In this document: positions 32,031 to 40,181 of the stretch, in pieces
Position numbering within the stretch: position 1 is the first letter of the stretch
Layout: each line of letters begins with the position of its first letter
Source of the DNA: Paracoccus sp. Z118
GTDB taxonomy: Bacteria; Pseudomonadota; Alphaproteobacteria; Rhodobacterales; Rhodobacteraceae
Direction: 5' to 3'
Length of the DNA: 46,492 nucleotides
NCBI RefSeq assembly: GCF_019061185.1
Contig: NZ_JAHQZU010000019.1
Coordinates: 1 to 46,492, forward strand
Notes under the pieces: model-generated
What the model saw: the letters and a program-made list of their open reading frames with translations, nothing else
Told to the model about the DNA's origin: nothing
Database searches by the model: none
Made by a program: the position numbers and the translations under genes

Positions 32031-32249
32031 ATGCGACTTGAGGATATCAGAGCCGTTCTTGGGCCCGCCGACGAGACGCTGATCGCTGAGGTCCACCAGA
32101 CGGGGGCAACTCCGGAGGAACTGGCGGAGGCATGGGCATGGCTGCATGCCGACGAAGCCTTGATCAGCGAGGGGCGTCCGCTACCCAGAGGTCGCGTGGC
32201 CGATCTGATCGCAGTCCTTGAAGCCGCGGAAGCGGACATGGAGGAATAG
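32031..32249 (+). CDS. Hypothetical acidic helical protein
   Basis: A 72-residue acidic protein (MRLEDIRAVLGPADETLIAEVHQTGATPEELAEAWAWL...) with a CAGGAG ribosome site before the ATG. It is probably a small three-helix bundle without metal or membrane features. It is transcribed divergently from the hsp20 pair across about 210 bp, so it may share heat-responsive control. I do not recognise a named domain. Confidence 0.6.
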   Translation: MRLEDIRAVLGPADETLIAEVHQTGATPEELAEAWAWLHADEALISEGRPLPRGRVADLIAVLEAAEADMEE

Positions 32250-32273
32250 CGGCAACCTTAATACCGGACGGGA

Positions 32274-32684
32274 TCAGGGGCCCTGCCCTTCAGCCACCAC
32301 TTTCACTCCCTCGGCCCTGGCAGCGCGTATAAGAGCCTGGTCGAGACTTGCGAGCTCCGCGCCGTGGCGCAGTGCCGTCTCAAGATACAACGCATCATAG
32401 GCGGTCAGGCTGTGGCGGCGAGCAAGGTCGATCACGACTGGCCCGTCCGGCGATATGTCGAGGTTAATTGCCAGCGCATCGAAGGTACTGACCAGCTGTT
32501 CGACCATCCCGGCGGGAAGCCGGCCGCGGCGTTCGCTGACCAGCAAGATGTTGCGTAGCTCAACCCACAACAGCCACGGGGCCAGCACCACGTCGTGGCT
32601 CATCAGCACTGGCTCAAGATCGAGGTTACTCTCATCCGGCATGGCCCAGCCGATCAGGGCCGAAGCGTCAAGAACCAGGCTCAC
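32274..32684 (-). CDS. vapC: PIN-domain toxin (VapC-type)
   Basis: A 136-residue PIN-domain ribonuclease. Acidic metal-binding residues are placed as expected: D6 in LVLDASALIGW, E42 in WVELRNIL, D96 in SLTAYDALYLETAL, and D116 in ELASLDQALIRAA. VapC toxins cut specific RNAs and stop growth unless bound by antitoxin. Its ATG overlaps the stop of the antitoxin gene as ATGA, the standard arrangement. Length fits the family. The module lies between the hsp20 genes and the second replication module, where it would help retain that plasmid. Confidence 0.93.
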   Translation of the reverse strand: MSLVLDASALIGWAMPDESNLDLEPVLMSHDVVLAPWLLWVELRNILLVSERRGRLPAGMVEQLVSTFDALAINLDISPDGPVVIDLARRHSLTAYDALYLETALRHGAELASLDQALIRAARAEGVKVVAEGQGP

Positions 32685-32938
32685 CGCCGGCCTTCATCGC
32701 GCGCGGCCAAGATTTCAGATGCTGTCATCGCCACCCGATGGTCAGCAAGCTTTTTGCGCAGAGTGTTCAGTCGGACGATAGCGGCAGCGCGATCCTCACT
32801 CTCGGGTGCGGCTGGCACCAGCCGCGCCACCGGAGTGCCTCGGCGCGTAATAAGAACCGACTCCCCAGCTTCCGCTGCGGCAAGCAGTTCCGACAGATGT
32901 GTCTTGGCCTCAAATGCTCCAATTTCCCGCACGGCCAT
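32681..32938 (-). CDS. Phd/YefM-type antitoxin of the VapC module
   Basis: An 85-residue antitoxin starting MAVREIGAFEAKTHLSELLAAAEAGE. This is the Phd/YefM-fold DNA-binding dimer part (typical form EIGAFEAKTxLSxLLxxVExGExVxITRRGxPVARLVP). The C-terminal part (AAAIVRLNTLRKKLADHRVA, then SEILAARDEGRR) would wrap the toxin. I start it at 32938, because upstream in-frame codons fall into the coding region of the initiator gene. Antitoxin precedes toxin with 4-nt overlap. A decayed copy of its C-terminus is at 30580-30684. Confidence 0.92.
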   Translation of the reverse strand: MAVREIGAFEAKTHLSELLAAAEAGESVLITRRGTPVARLVPAAPESEDRAAAIVRLNTLRKKLADHRVAMTASEILAARDEGRR

Positions 32939-33008
32939 GTTCCTTAGACTAGCACCCAGACTGGTTTGAAGACTAGCTTTAACATCGCGGATGTCAACTT
33001 CTTCTGGC

Positions 33009-34061
33009 TCAGATCGGGTTGTCCTCTGCATAGCGCCGGAAGAAGGCGAGGAATGCGCGGTCTGGATCCCGCGCGGGCTCTTTCCCTTGGGCCCAGGCCC
33101 GCCATTCGCCTTCGACGAAATAAATGTCGTAGCCGGGGTGGCGCAGCCGCGCCGTCTCGTAGGTTTCGGTCTGCAGCGCCACGCCACGGCTGTCGAGCCA
33201 GGCCGGGCGCGGCCGCAGGCCAGGGAGTATCGAGGATGGCGTAGTGTGGGTCCCCTGCCCCACCTCGACCTGCTCGGTGCGACCTTCCGCCTTGGTCCGT
33301 CGCCCCACCTTGGAAAACTGCAGCGCCCGGTCAGCCGCCCCGGTCGCGTCGCCGTCCTTGCGCCACCAGCGCAGCTCCACATGCGTGACCGCCCTGCCCG
33401 TCTTGACCGGCAGGACCTCGACCATGAAATCCGACAGCGCATTTACCTCGGCCACGGCCGGATCGATGGCGCGCAGTCGAAGGTTCGACCAGGATGAAAG
33501 CTTTCCTCTGGGAACGCCAATGATGCCCCGGAAGCTGTCCAGCGTGAACCGTTCCGAGGCCTTCCAGCGCAGGTTGCCGCGCTTCTGGACCATCTCGTAG
33601 AGCGTCAGCGCGTATTTTGAAGACAGCGCGAACATCACTTCGCGCTTCAGCCGCGCAAAGATCTGGCTGTTGCGGATGATCTTGCGCAGCCGTGCCGGGA
33701 TCTCATACTCGAGCATGCCGTCGGGGCGCATGCTTTCCAGGTTTCCGCCGAGCAGTTGTACGCGTTCGATCGCGGGCTCGCCCTCCCAGATGACGGAGAC
33801 CTTGACGACCGCCGACATCAACCGCTCGAGGCTGTCTCCCACGCGGTCATTGGAGTTGTGGCTGCCCCGGAGGGACGACTTGGCGATGACGTGGGTTACC
33901 GGCTTGTCGATCGCGTCCCAAGCGTTCTCAAGCAGCTGGTTGTAGATCCGCCGGTCGTTCAAGGTAAGCGGCGTGACCTCGACCAGGTCGATGAGCTCTC
34001 CCGGCTTGATCAGCCCGTCGGCATTGGAGCGCGCCTCAACGGTGTAAACCGGTGAAACCAT
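33009..34061 (-). CDS. Plasmid replication initiator, Rep_3/WH1-like
   Basis: About 350 residues from the ATG at 34061, which has AGGGGG about 7 bp before it (a first ATG at 34067 is too close to it). The frame is open to 34295 but that part covers the iterons. I place it in the winged-helix initiator group (Rep_3/WH1): PLTLNDRRIYNQLLENAWD near residue 35, VQLLGGNLE, LEYEIPARLRKIIRNSQIFARLKREVMFALSSKYALTLYEMVQKRGN, the WH2 segment with FRGIIGVPRGKLSSWSNLRLRAIDPAVAEVNA, and a C-terminal tail YDIYFVEGEWRAWAQGK that resembles the tail of the other initiator in this window. It would bind the 22-bp-spaced iterons upstream. It is divergent from parA-parB. Confidence 0.9.
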   Translation of the reverse strand: MVSPVYTVEARSNADGLIKPGELIDLVEVTPLTLNDRRIYNQLLENAWDAIDKPVTHVIAKSSLRGSHNSNDRVGDSLERLMSAVVKVSVIWEGEPAIERVQLLGGNLESMRPDGMLEYEIPARLRKIIRNSQIFARLKREVMFALSSKYALTLYEMVQKRGNLRWKASERFTLDSFRGIIGVPRGKLSSWSNLRLRAIDPAVAEVNALSDFMVEVLPVKTGRAVTHVELRWWRKDGDATGAADRALQFSKVGRRTKAEGRTEQVEVGQGTHTTPSSILPGLRPRPAWLDSRGVALQTETYETARLRHPGYDIYFVEGEWRAWAQGKEPARDPDRAFLAFFRRYAEDNPI

Positions 34062-34141
34062 CGTCATCCCCCTGCCCGCTTTGGCCTCAATCCTTACCTG
34101 ACTAGACAGTTGTTGGTAATTCTTCAACAGGACAAAGGTCG

Positions 34142-34354
34142 GGGCACCCAAAACGTAAGCGTACTGCCTTGGCCAGTCCGGTTGCTGATTTGCAGCTACC
34201 TGTTCTTCCTCAGCTTTTCGCCGGGGAGCGCTGCGGCTCGATGACCATCCCGAAAAGTAAGCTTTCAGGCCCACCCAAGATGTAACGTGGGCCATCCCGA
34301 TCTGTAGCGCCAGCCGTCCCGAAACGTAAGGAGAACCATCCCGAAACGTAAGCG
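34142..34354. repeat. Iteron array of the second origin (oriV)
   Basis: Six copies related to CCATCCCGAAACGTAAGCG lie upstream of the initiator gene. Copies are at 34142-34161, 34244-34262, 34270-34287, 34291-34310, 34313-34331 and 34335-34354. The core T/A-CCC of the last four begins at 34273, 34295, 34317 and 34339, exactly 22 bp apart, two helix turns. An AT-rich stretch follows (34363-34388), then a perfect DnaA box. This is a typical iteron-type plasmid origin. Confidence 0.9.
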
Positions 34355-34435
34355 AACCAACCTTTTAATTCAATATAATCAACCTATTGCGGTCGATGAA
34401 CTTAGAACTATGAATCTAGAACAAGGGGTGGTTAC

Positions 34436-34444
34436 TTATCCACA
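34436..34444 (+). promoter_or_regulatory. DnaA box
   Basis: TTATCCACA, the perfect DnaA consensus, stands about 80 bp beyond the last iteron of the second origin, with an AT-rich stretch between them. The order iterons, AT-rich region, DnaA box fits a functional origin. Confidence 0.8.
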
Positions 34445-34462
34445 GGATTTTTGGTTCAACGT

Positions 34463-34472
34463 CTCACGTGAG
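34463..34472. promoter_or_regulatory. Palindrome CTCACGTGAG upstream of parA
   Basis: A perfect 10-bp palindrome lies between the origin and the parA start (34657). ParA proteins with an N-terminal helix-turn-helix often repress their own operon through such palindromes. Assignment as operator is by position only. Confidence 0.4.
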
Positions 34473-34656
34473 CGGAGCCCTTACAGATTGGGATGCATGG
34501 CACGAGAGGCTCCCCAAGAACCCGTCCGTCTCGCATAAACGAAGCGCCTGAGCTACAAATCAGCACAGCTTACGCTCTGGGGTCTCAGAGCCACCAAATA
34601 ACCGACCTTGGCCGATGATACGTAGGACCATGGAGCGGACAATCAGGACAGACATC

Positions 34657-35856
34657 ATGGACAGTGTTCTTCCACCGGTCACACTCGACGAGCTTGCAGT
34701 GCTCAGCCAGCGCGCAGGAACCGTGATCGAACGATTGCGCGAAAGGGTGTTTGCCCCAGGCACGCAGAAACAGCTTGCACTCCGCTTCAACGTCCGGACA
34801 GCCGCCGAGATGGTCGGGCGCTCGGAGAAGGCCATCCGCGACGCCGAGGCAGACGGCCGACTCCCGGAACCGGCCAAGGATCCCGAGACCGGTCGCCGGG
34901 TCGGCTATTCGCTCGCTGACATCCAGCGGATGCGCGAGGTTTTCGGTACCCTGCCCCGCCGCGCAGCGGACGATCCCCCGCTGGTGCTGGCGGTGCAGAA
35001 CTTCAAAGGTGGGGTCGGTAAATCAACCGTGGTGTCCCATCTCGCACAGTTCTTCGCCCTCAAGGGATATCGCGTCTGCATCATCGACTGTGACAGCCAA
35101 GCCTCGACGACAGCCGTATTCGGCCTCAACCCTGACGTGGATGTCGATGAGGAGGAGGATACGCTTTATCCCTTCCTGCGCCATGGCGGGCCGAAATCAC
35201 TGCACTACGCGCTGCGCGCTACCTACTGGCCGGGCATCGCCATCATTCCGGCGAATCTTGGCCTATATGATGCAGAATACGAGTTCGCCGCCCGGATGGC
35301 GCGCGATCCAGCCTTCATTCTCGATCGCCTCCGCGAAGGGGTGGACAGCATCGCCGACCAGTTCGACATCATCTTGCTGGATCCGCCACCTGCCCTCGGC
35401 ATGCTGTCGTTGTCCGTCCTGCGGGCCGCCAACGCCTTGCTGGTACCAGCACCACCCAACAACATCGACTTTGCCTCAACCGCGCATTTCCTGAAGATGC
35501 TGGAGACGACCCTCGCCGAACTGGCGCAGGTCGGTGGCGACCGGCAGTTCAGCTTCGTCAAGATCCTGACCTCGAAGATGAACGACCAGAAGTCCGCTCA
35601 CCAAGCAATCAAACGGATGATGGACGCGGTGTTCCCCCAAGACATGCTGCAGTCGGTCCTCAAGGACAGCGCCGAGATCGATAACGCCAGCGCCAACCTG
35701 ATGACCGTCTATGAGATGACCGGGGCGGCGGCACGAACCGAAACTCACAAACGCTGCCGGGCCTATCTCGATGCAGTCGGCCGTGAGGTCGAATTGCTGG
35801 TTCGCAAGACATGGCCCAGCCACCACAATGATCTGCGCAGGGAGGGGCTGCTGTGA
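34657..35856 (+). CDS. parA: Plasmid partition ATPase ParA
   Basis: About 399 residues from the ATG at 34657 (MDSVLPPVTLDEL), which has AGGA 8 bp before it; ATG codons at 34615 and 34630 are alternatives. It is a long type Ia ParA. Residues 40-95 hold a MerR-like helix-turn-helix (FNVRTAAEMVGRSEKAIRDAEADGRLPEP) that would bind the operator. The ATPase part has the deviant Walker A NFKGGVGKSTVVSHL, the A' motif IIDCDSQASTT, and the Walker B ILLDPPPALG. Type Ia ParA proteins move plasmid copies by binding non-specific DNA with ATP. It overlaps parB by 4 nt (GTGA) and is divergent from the second replication initiator, the usual layout for RepA/parAB plasmids of Rhodobacteraceae. Confidence 0.95.
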   Translation: MDSVLPPVTLDELAVLSQRAGTVIERLRERVFAPGTQKQLALRFNVRTAAEMVGRSEKAIRDAEADGRLPEPAKDPETGRRVGYSLADIQRMREVFGTLPRRAADDPPLVLAVQNFKGGVGKSTVVSHLAQFFALKGYRVCIIDCDSQASTTAVFGLNPDVDVDEEEDTLYPFLRHGGPKSLHYALRATYWPGIAIIPANLGLYDAEYEFAARMARDPAFILDRLREGVDSIADQFDIILLDPPPALGMLSLSVLRAANALLVPAPPNNIDFASTAHFLKMLETTLAELAQVGGDRQFSFVKILTSKMNDQKSAHQAIKRMMDAVFPQDMLQSVLKDSAEIDNASANLMTVYEMTGAAARTETHKRCRAYLDAVGREVELLVRKTWPSHHNDLRREGLL

Positions 35857-36797
35857 GCAAGCGACACGATGCGATTTTCGACGATGTCCTTCGGGACATC
35901 CCAGATGATGCTCCGGTCTCACGTGGCGGGAGCCGCTTCCTCAAACGCTCCAACGCGCTGGCCGATACGGGCGCGCGGGAGGAAAAGGTGCTGCGGTGGG
36001 TCGATCCCGCGAGCTGCGTCATGTGGGAAGGCCATAACCGCGCCTATGATCTTCTGACGGAAGAGAACTGCCGCGACTTGATCGACAGCATCCGCGCTCA
36101 AGGACAGCAGGAATTTCCGGCGATCGTCCGGCGCCGCACGGGGCAGGGGGCCGAATACGAGGTGATTTGCGGCGCTCGCCGGCACTTTGCGGTTTCGTGG
36201 CTACGGGCCAACAACTATCCGCAGTTCCGCTACCTGATCGAGGTGAGGGACCTGACGGATGAGGAAGCCTTTCGCCTCGCCGATATCGAGAACCGGGACC
36301 GCGCAGACCTGTCGGACTATGAGCGAGCTCGTGATTATGCGCGGGCGCTGTCGCTCTATTACGGGGGCAAGCAGAAGGCGATGGCTGCGCGGCTCGAAGT
36401 ATCCGAGGCGTGGCTCTCCCGATATCTATACCTAGCCCGGCTGCCCCAGCCGTTGATCCGCGCGTGGCCTCGGATCACCGACCTGAAGGAGCTGCATGCC
36501 CGGACCCTGCGCCCCCTGTTATCGGAAGACCAGGCGGCCGTTCTCGCCGAAGCGAAGGCGATCGCGACCCAGCAGGATCAGGCGAGGGCAGGGCAGGGAG
36601 GCTTCGTCCCGGTTCCGCGAGTGCTGATGCGGCTGAAGGCGGCGGCCAAAAAATCAACGGCCCCGAAATCGGCGGAAGAAGGCGTCCTGCACATCCGGGA
36701 ACGGGGGGGGCAAGTGACAATGCGCTTTGACAGTGATGTGCCGGCGGAGACGCTCCGCGCGGAGCTCGACAGGTACCTGAGCAACCGGTTCGGATAG
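35853..36797 (+). CDS. parB: Plasmid partition protein ParB
   Basis: A 314-residue ParB/RepB-type centromere-binding protein, translated from a GTG overlapping the parA stop. The N-terminal helix MSKRHDAIFDDVLRDIP is the ParA-interaction peptide region. The nuclease-like ParB domain has LIDSIRAQGQQEFPAIVRRR, YEVICGARRHFAVSWL (the GxRR box) and LADIENRDRADLSDYERA (the ENxxR box). The helix-turn-helix is GKQKAMAARLEVSEAWLSRYLYLARLP. The C-terminal LRAELDRYLSNRF is the dimerisation part. Two palindromes just downstream are probable binding sites. Confidence 0.94.
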   Translation: MSKRHDAIFDDVLRDIPDDAPVSRGGSRFLKRSNALADTGAREEKVLRWVDPASCVMWEGHNRAYDLLTEENCRDLIDSIRAQGQQEFPAIVRRRTGQGAEYEVICGARRHFAVSWLRANNYPQFRYLIEVRDLTDEEAFRLADIENRDRADLSDYERARDYARALSLYYGGKQKAMAARLEVSEAWLSRYLYLARLPQPLIRAWPRITDLKELHARTLRPLLSEDQAAVLAEAKAIATQQDQARAGQGGFVPVPRVLMRLKAAAKKSTAPKSAEEGVLHIRERGGQVTMRFDSDVPAETLRAELDRYLSNRFG

Positions 36798-36810
36798 GGC
36801 CGGTGGAAAA

Positions 36811-36830
36811 AAATTGCCAACTGGCAATTT
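36811..36830. promoter_or_regulatory. parS: Candidate parS site 1
   Basis: AAATTGCCA and TGGCAATTT flank a 2-base centre (AC), 14 bp past the parB stop. The same sequence recurs as a perfect palindrome at 36967-36988. Such a pair next to parAB is what a plasmid centromere looks like. The role is inferred from position and symmetry. Confidence 0.72.
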
Positions 36831-36869
36831 CCAGCGAAGCGATCCTTGCTCATGCAGGGTCATCGTAGC

Positions 36870-36920
36870 TCAGCAGGATCAGGGGAGGGCAGGGGCGTCA
36901 TCGGGGTTCCGTGGGGCGCC
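36870..36920. repeat. Imperfect copy of a parB-internal segment
   Basis: CAGCAGGATCAGG-GAGGGCAGGG followed by a GGTTCCG about 20 bp later repeats a stretch inside parB at 36570-36620 (CAGCAGGATCAGGCGAGGGC). The copy is not coding and is flanked by the two parS candidates. It looks like a decayed partial duplication of the parB end. Confidence 0.5.
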
Positions 36921-36966
36921 CAATTTTCTAGCGGTCGCGCCGCCGGAGATTGACCGGTTCACATGA

Positions 36967-36988
36967 AAAATTGCCAATTGGCAATTTT
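36967..36988. promoter_or_regulatory. parS: Candidate parS site 2
   Basis: A perfect 22-bp palindrome with core AATTGCCAATTGGCAATT. It differs from the copy at 36811-36830 at the central base pair and shares 19 of 20 bases with it. The two sites are 156 bp apart. Confidence 0.75.
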
Positions 36989-37188
36989 CCTAAGAGCCCG
37001 CTTTGGAAGAGGTTAGGTGATTGTTAATGAACGATTTTTATCCGCGGCACTGACTGGCAGTGATATGCCCAGGCCGCCCGGACTATCTCTCGCAACGCCG
37101 CATGCCCGTAGGAACCCACGGATGAGGGGCAAGAGTATTATACCGGCGTTGAAGAGGCGACCCGGTCACGCCGTGCGCGACATGGACC

Positions 37189-37371
37189 TTACAGAGCTTG
37201 CTTGGCCAGGGCGTTCGCGTCTCGCAATTTCCGACGATGCTGCAGGGAGCGCTCGACCATCGCCTGAGCAGCTCCGTGGCCAACGCCCAGATCGTAGCAG
37301 TTCTGCAGTATGAGATAGGCCACTTCATCGTCGGTCAGCTCAGCAGGCTTCGTCACAGCATCACCTTTCAT
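37189..37371 (-). CDS. Hypothetical 60-residue protein
   Basis: A short helical protein, MKGDAVTKPAELTDDEVAYLILQNC then YDLGVGHGAAQAMVERSLQHRRKLRDANALAKQAL. The start at 37371 is a choice among several close ATG codons (also 37380 and 37428). The amphipathic helices look real, but there is no clear ribosome site and no family I recognise. The region around is otherwise free of genes from 36990 to 37188. Confidence 0.4.
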   Translation of the reverse strand: MKGDAVTKPAELTDDEVAYLILQNCYDLGVGHGAAQAMVERSLQHRRKLRDANALAKQAL

Positions 37372-37450
37372 GGGTGGCATTGGTCTGCACTGCACCCTTT
37401 CCAGAGACTTCAAGGATCGGACGGCCAAGCCGGCCGCCTGTCCACACGTT

Positions 37451-37765
37451 TCACACCGCAGTGTCGCGGTTCGGTTGGGTCATAAGGTTTTCAGGCATGA
37501 AACCAGCAGACTTCGCGGCGGCAATGAACGCCCGACGCGCAGTCCCGACTGATGCCAGGCAGTTCATGGCCGCCTCGACCTGGTGAAGAGCCCGTTCGCG
37601 GGCGTGGTCCGACACAGGCCATTTTTTTCGCAGCCAGTAGCGCACCTGTTCAGCAGTGCTGAAGTTCTGGATATCGCCTTCTGGCGAAACGACAAAGGAC
37701 AAGGGTTTGCCCCAATAAATCTCAATCAACGTGGGTACTTTCGGGAAAAATGAACACGGGCACAT
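37451..37765 (-). CDS. DUF982 domain protein
   Basis: About 104 residues. The layout IYWGKPLSFVVSPEGDIQNFSTAEQVRYWLRKKWPVSDHARERALHQVEAAMNCLASVGTARRAFIAAAKSAGF matches the DUF982 family (W-xPL/V-x-V, a WP motif after a helix, A-x-x-x-C/CL, ARxAFIxAAxxAG), which is common in Rhizobiales and Rhodobacterales plasmids and has no known function. The first codons are uncertain: ATG 37765 is assumed, but a start nearer to the IEIYWGKP strand is possible. It is one of a group of small minus-strand genes after parS. Confidence 0.78.
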   Translation of the reverse strand: MCPCSFFPKVPTLIEIYWGKPLSFVVSPEGDIQNFSTAEQVRYWLRKKWPVSDHARERALHQVEAAMNCLASVGTARRAFIAAAKSAGFMPENLMTQPNRDTAV

Positions 37766-37840
37766 CGCAATGCGGCCGGTCCTCAGGGAAGGAGGGCAGC
37801 CATCGGAGCCGCCCAACCTTCATGATCTATGGGCTCTTGC

Positions 37841-38047
37841 TCAGGCGAGAACAAGGTTCGTTGCCGACTCGCGGCCGTCTCGGTCCCGTTCCAGATCGAA
37901 CGAGACGGCCTGTCCATCGTTCAGCTGATGGATGCCGGCCCGCTCGACGGCGGACACGTGGACAAAGATGTCCTTCGAGCCGCTTTCAGGCTGGATGAAG
38001 CCGAAACCTTTGCTGGAGTTGAACCATTTCACGGTGCCATTGGCCAT
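37841..38047 (-). CDS. Cold-shock protein CspA family
   Basis: A 68-residue single cold-shock domain: [38 protein letters not shown]. Both RNA-binding motifs are present, KGFGFI (RNP1) and DIFVHVSAV (RNP2), followed by [21 protein letters not shown]. It binds single-stranded nucleic acids and melts RNA structure in the cytoplasm. Two adjacent ATG codons (38050 and 38047) both suit the AAGGA just upstream. The leader region of about 150 bp upstream is AT-richer and may carry cold-responsive structure. Confidence 0.95.
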   Translation of the reverse strand: MANGTVKWFNSSKGFGFIQPESGSKDIFVHVSAVERAGIHQLNDGQAVSFDLERDRDGRESATNLVLA

Positions 38048-38587
38048 CATGACATTCCTTGTATGTTTGCCGCTCACAAAATGCAGCGGCCCGGCAAAGC
38101 TGAAATCGAGAGCTGAGCCGTCAGGAACAGGTTCGAAAAATTTATTGCTACCTGCATATATACGCTCGTCGCCATTATTGCGAGGGGTAGCGGTGGTTTA
38201 TTTTTTCGGCTGGAGCTGGAGCTGGAGCTGGTGAAGGGCACGGCGCGGCCGCACCGCAGAATCTGGCTGAGCCGCGGCCCCGTGGTGGTGGTACCGATCA
38301 TTCCGAGGATATTGACGACGTGGCGTGGGCCAAGCTCTCCGAGATGGCGGACTCCGGACCGGGCACAGAGCGACGGAGTTCGAAGCGAGCCTTTGCCCAC
38401 GCGGTCATCTAATGCCGCTGGCTCGACGGGACGAGCGCCGCGGGCCGGTAGTCAGGGGGCAGCGGCAATATCATCGCATAGGACAGCACGCCCTCAGCTA
38501 ACCAAAAACCGTTGGCGATCCGCTGCAGACTAGCGGATAACGTCGAAAAGCAGGTCCAGCCCCGCGAACAGGAACGAGGAAGATAGC
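38048..38587. other. Intergenic stretch with GGAGCT repeats and a possible gene tail
   Basis: No full gene is supported. GGAGCT hexamers repeat at 38210-38232. From there a plus-strand frame without ATG reads Ala-Gly repeats, then DIDDVAWAKLSEMADSGPG and ERRSSKRAFAHAVI before a stop near 38412. It looks like the end of a protein whose beginning is lost. The last 60 bp include an AAGAGG-like ribosome site for the RTX-Hint gene. Confidence 0.4.
38210..38232. repeat. GGAGCT hexamer repeat
   Basis: Three full GGAGCT units with partial flanks. Read in the plus frame it codes Gly-Ala repeats; in the minus frame a serine run. Copy number may vary by slippage. Confidence 0.85.
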
Positions 38588-40012
38588 ATGCCTACCACTC
38601 CCACGGAGTTTGACGATGTCCTGACCGGGACGCCTGAGGCTGACACGATCGACGGTCTTGGCGGGAACGATGAGATTCTGGGCTTGGGTGGAGCCGACTT
38701 GCTCTTGGGCGGGGAGGGTGACGACACCATCGATGGCGGGGAAGGTGATGACACCCTCGACGGGGGTGCCGGCCACGACCTGCTCGATGGGGGTGGGGGG
38801 AACGACACGCTTCTTGGCCGCGACGGTAATGACACGCTTCTCGGCGGCGACGGCGACGATTTTCTCGATGGCGATGTCGGTGATGACCTGCTGGAAGGCG
38901 GCGCGGGGAATGACACGCTGGAAGGCTGGGCCGGTAATGACACGCTGCGCGGCGGCGACGGCAACGACGCCATGCGCGGCGGCGACGGCGATGACCTGCT
39001 CGAGGGCGGGGCTGGAGACGACGCGATCGAAGGGGGCGCCGGCAATGACACGCTGGTCGGCGGTGCCGGGGCGGACAACTTTATCCTTTTCGGCGCTACC
39101 AACGCCGTTATCCGGGACTTCAACTCAGGTGAAGACGCGGCCGAGCGGGATTACGTTGCCCTGACGGATTACTACAACGACGTAAACCTTGTCCGCTGGA
39201 ACACAGCCAACCCGGAAAACCAGTTCGCCACGCCGCTGGGATGGCTTCGCGCCGACCAGGCGGACGGCACCCTGAACATGCTGGACGGCCAGAATGGCCT
39301 GCCGAGCCTTACCCTGACCATCCAGACCGGCGGTACGGCTGACGCCGACGGCACGCCGCTGGCAGCCTCGGAACTGGACAGGTTCAGCACCGGTGTCACG
39401 TGCTTCGCCGCCGACACGCTGATCGAAACGGACCGGGGTCCCGTGGCTGCTGCCGATTTGGCGGTGGGCGATCTGGTCCGCACCCGTGACGCCGGGCTCC
39501 AGCCGATCCGCTGGGTCGGCAAACGCCACCTGACCGGGGCCGACCTGGAGGCCGCGCCGAACCTGCGCCCGATCCGCATCGCCACCGGCGCGTTGGGGGC
39601 GAATACGCCGTCGTCCGATCTGGTCGTGTCGCCGCAGCACCGAGTTCTGATCCGCTCTAAGATTGCCCAGAAGATGTTCGGCACGGAGGAGGTGCTGGTC
39701 GCTGCCAAGCAGCTTCTCCTGATGGATGGTGTGGACATCGCAGAGGATCTGGATGGCGTGACCTATGTTCATTTCCTTTTCGACGATCACCAGGTGGTCT
39801 GGTCGAACGGGGCCGAGACGGAATCGCTCTATCCCGGCAAGCAGGCCCTGAGCGCCGTCGGCGAGGCCGGGCGCGACGAGATCTTCGAAATCTTCCCCGA
39901 ATTGAGCGACGATGCGGCCGCCCGCGCCCCGGCGCGGACGCTCGCCTCGGGCCGGATGGGTCGCAAGCTGGCCATGCGCCACGCTCAGAACGCCAGGCCG
40001 CTGGTGTCCTGA
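38588..40012 (+). CDS. Secreted RTX-repeat protein with Hint domain
   Basis: A 474-residue protein. Residues 23-166 are 16 uninterrupted nine-residue repeats of the GGxGxDxLx type, which bind calcium outside the cell and fold into a parallel beta-roll. A spacer (residues 170-265) precedes a Hint_2 domain starting at C272 ([15 protein letters not shown]), with [22 protein letters not shown] containing the catalytic-type His, and [24 protein letters not shown]. Rhodobacteraceae encode many such proteins; the Hint fold is related to intein and hedgehog self-splicing domains, so autocleavage is possible. Type I secretion is expected because of the repeats, but no transporter genes are here. AGGAAG precedes the ATG. 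Confidence 0.93.
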   Translation: MPTTPTEFDDVLTGTPEADTIDGLGGNDEILGLGGADLLLGGEGDDTIDGGEGDDTLDGGAGHDLLDGGGGNDTLLGRDGNDTLLGGDGDDFLDGDVGDDLLEGGAGNDTLEGWAGNDTLRGGDGNDAMRGGDGDDLLEGGAGDDAIEGGAGNDTLVGGAGADNFILFGATNAVIRDFNSGEDAAERDYVALTDYYNDVNLVRWNTANPENQFATPLGWLRADQADGTLNMLDGQNGLPSLTLTIQTGGTADADGTPLAASELDRFSTGVTCFAADTLIETDRGPVAAADLAVGDLVRTRDAGLQPIRWVGKRHLTGADLEAAPNLRPIRIATGALGANTPSSDLVVSPQHRVLIRSKIAQKMFGTEEVLVAAKQLLLMDGVDIAEDLDGVTYVHFLFDDHQVVWSNGAETESLYPGKQALSAVGEAGRDEIFEIFPELSDDAAARAPARTLASGRMGRKLAMRHAQNARPLVS

Positions 40013-40181
40013 CCGGTACCAGGTCTCAGTCGCCAGCGTCTGTGCTCGTCACCTGCGCGGATACTCCCTGCAACATGCAGCGGTTCTACCCGCTGGAGCG
40101 GGCGACCAGCCTCTTCGGCGCGTGAAGGGCCCGCGCAGCTGGGACTTCATCGGGACAGTAAGGGAGAACGAGGGTAAGGCC

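Noticed and set aside
33009..33442. 253-residue extension of the antitoxin frame
   Set aside because: The part before 32938 overlaps the initiator gene on the same strand and is an Arg-rich shadow.
36990..37160. Further parS copies
   Set aside because: No third copy of the palindrome could be found by eye.
38074..38400. Minus-strand 108-residue frame with a serine run
   Set aside because: Serine run comes from the GGAGCT repeat; no other support.
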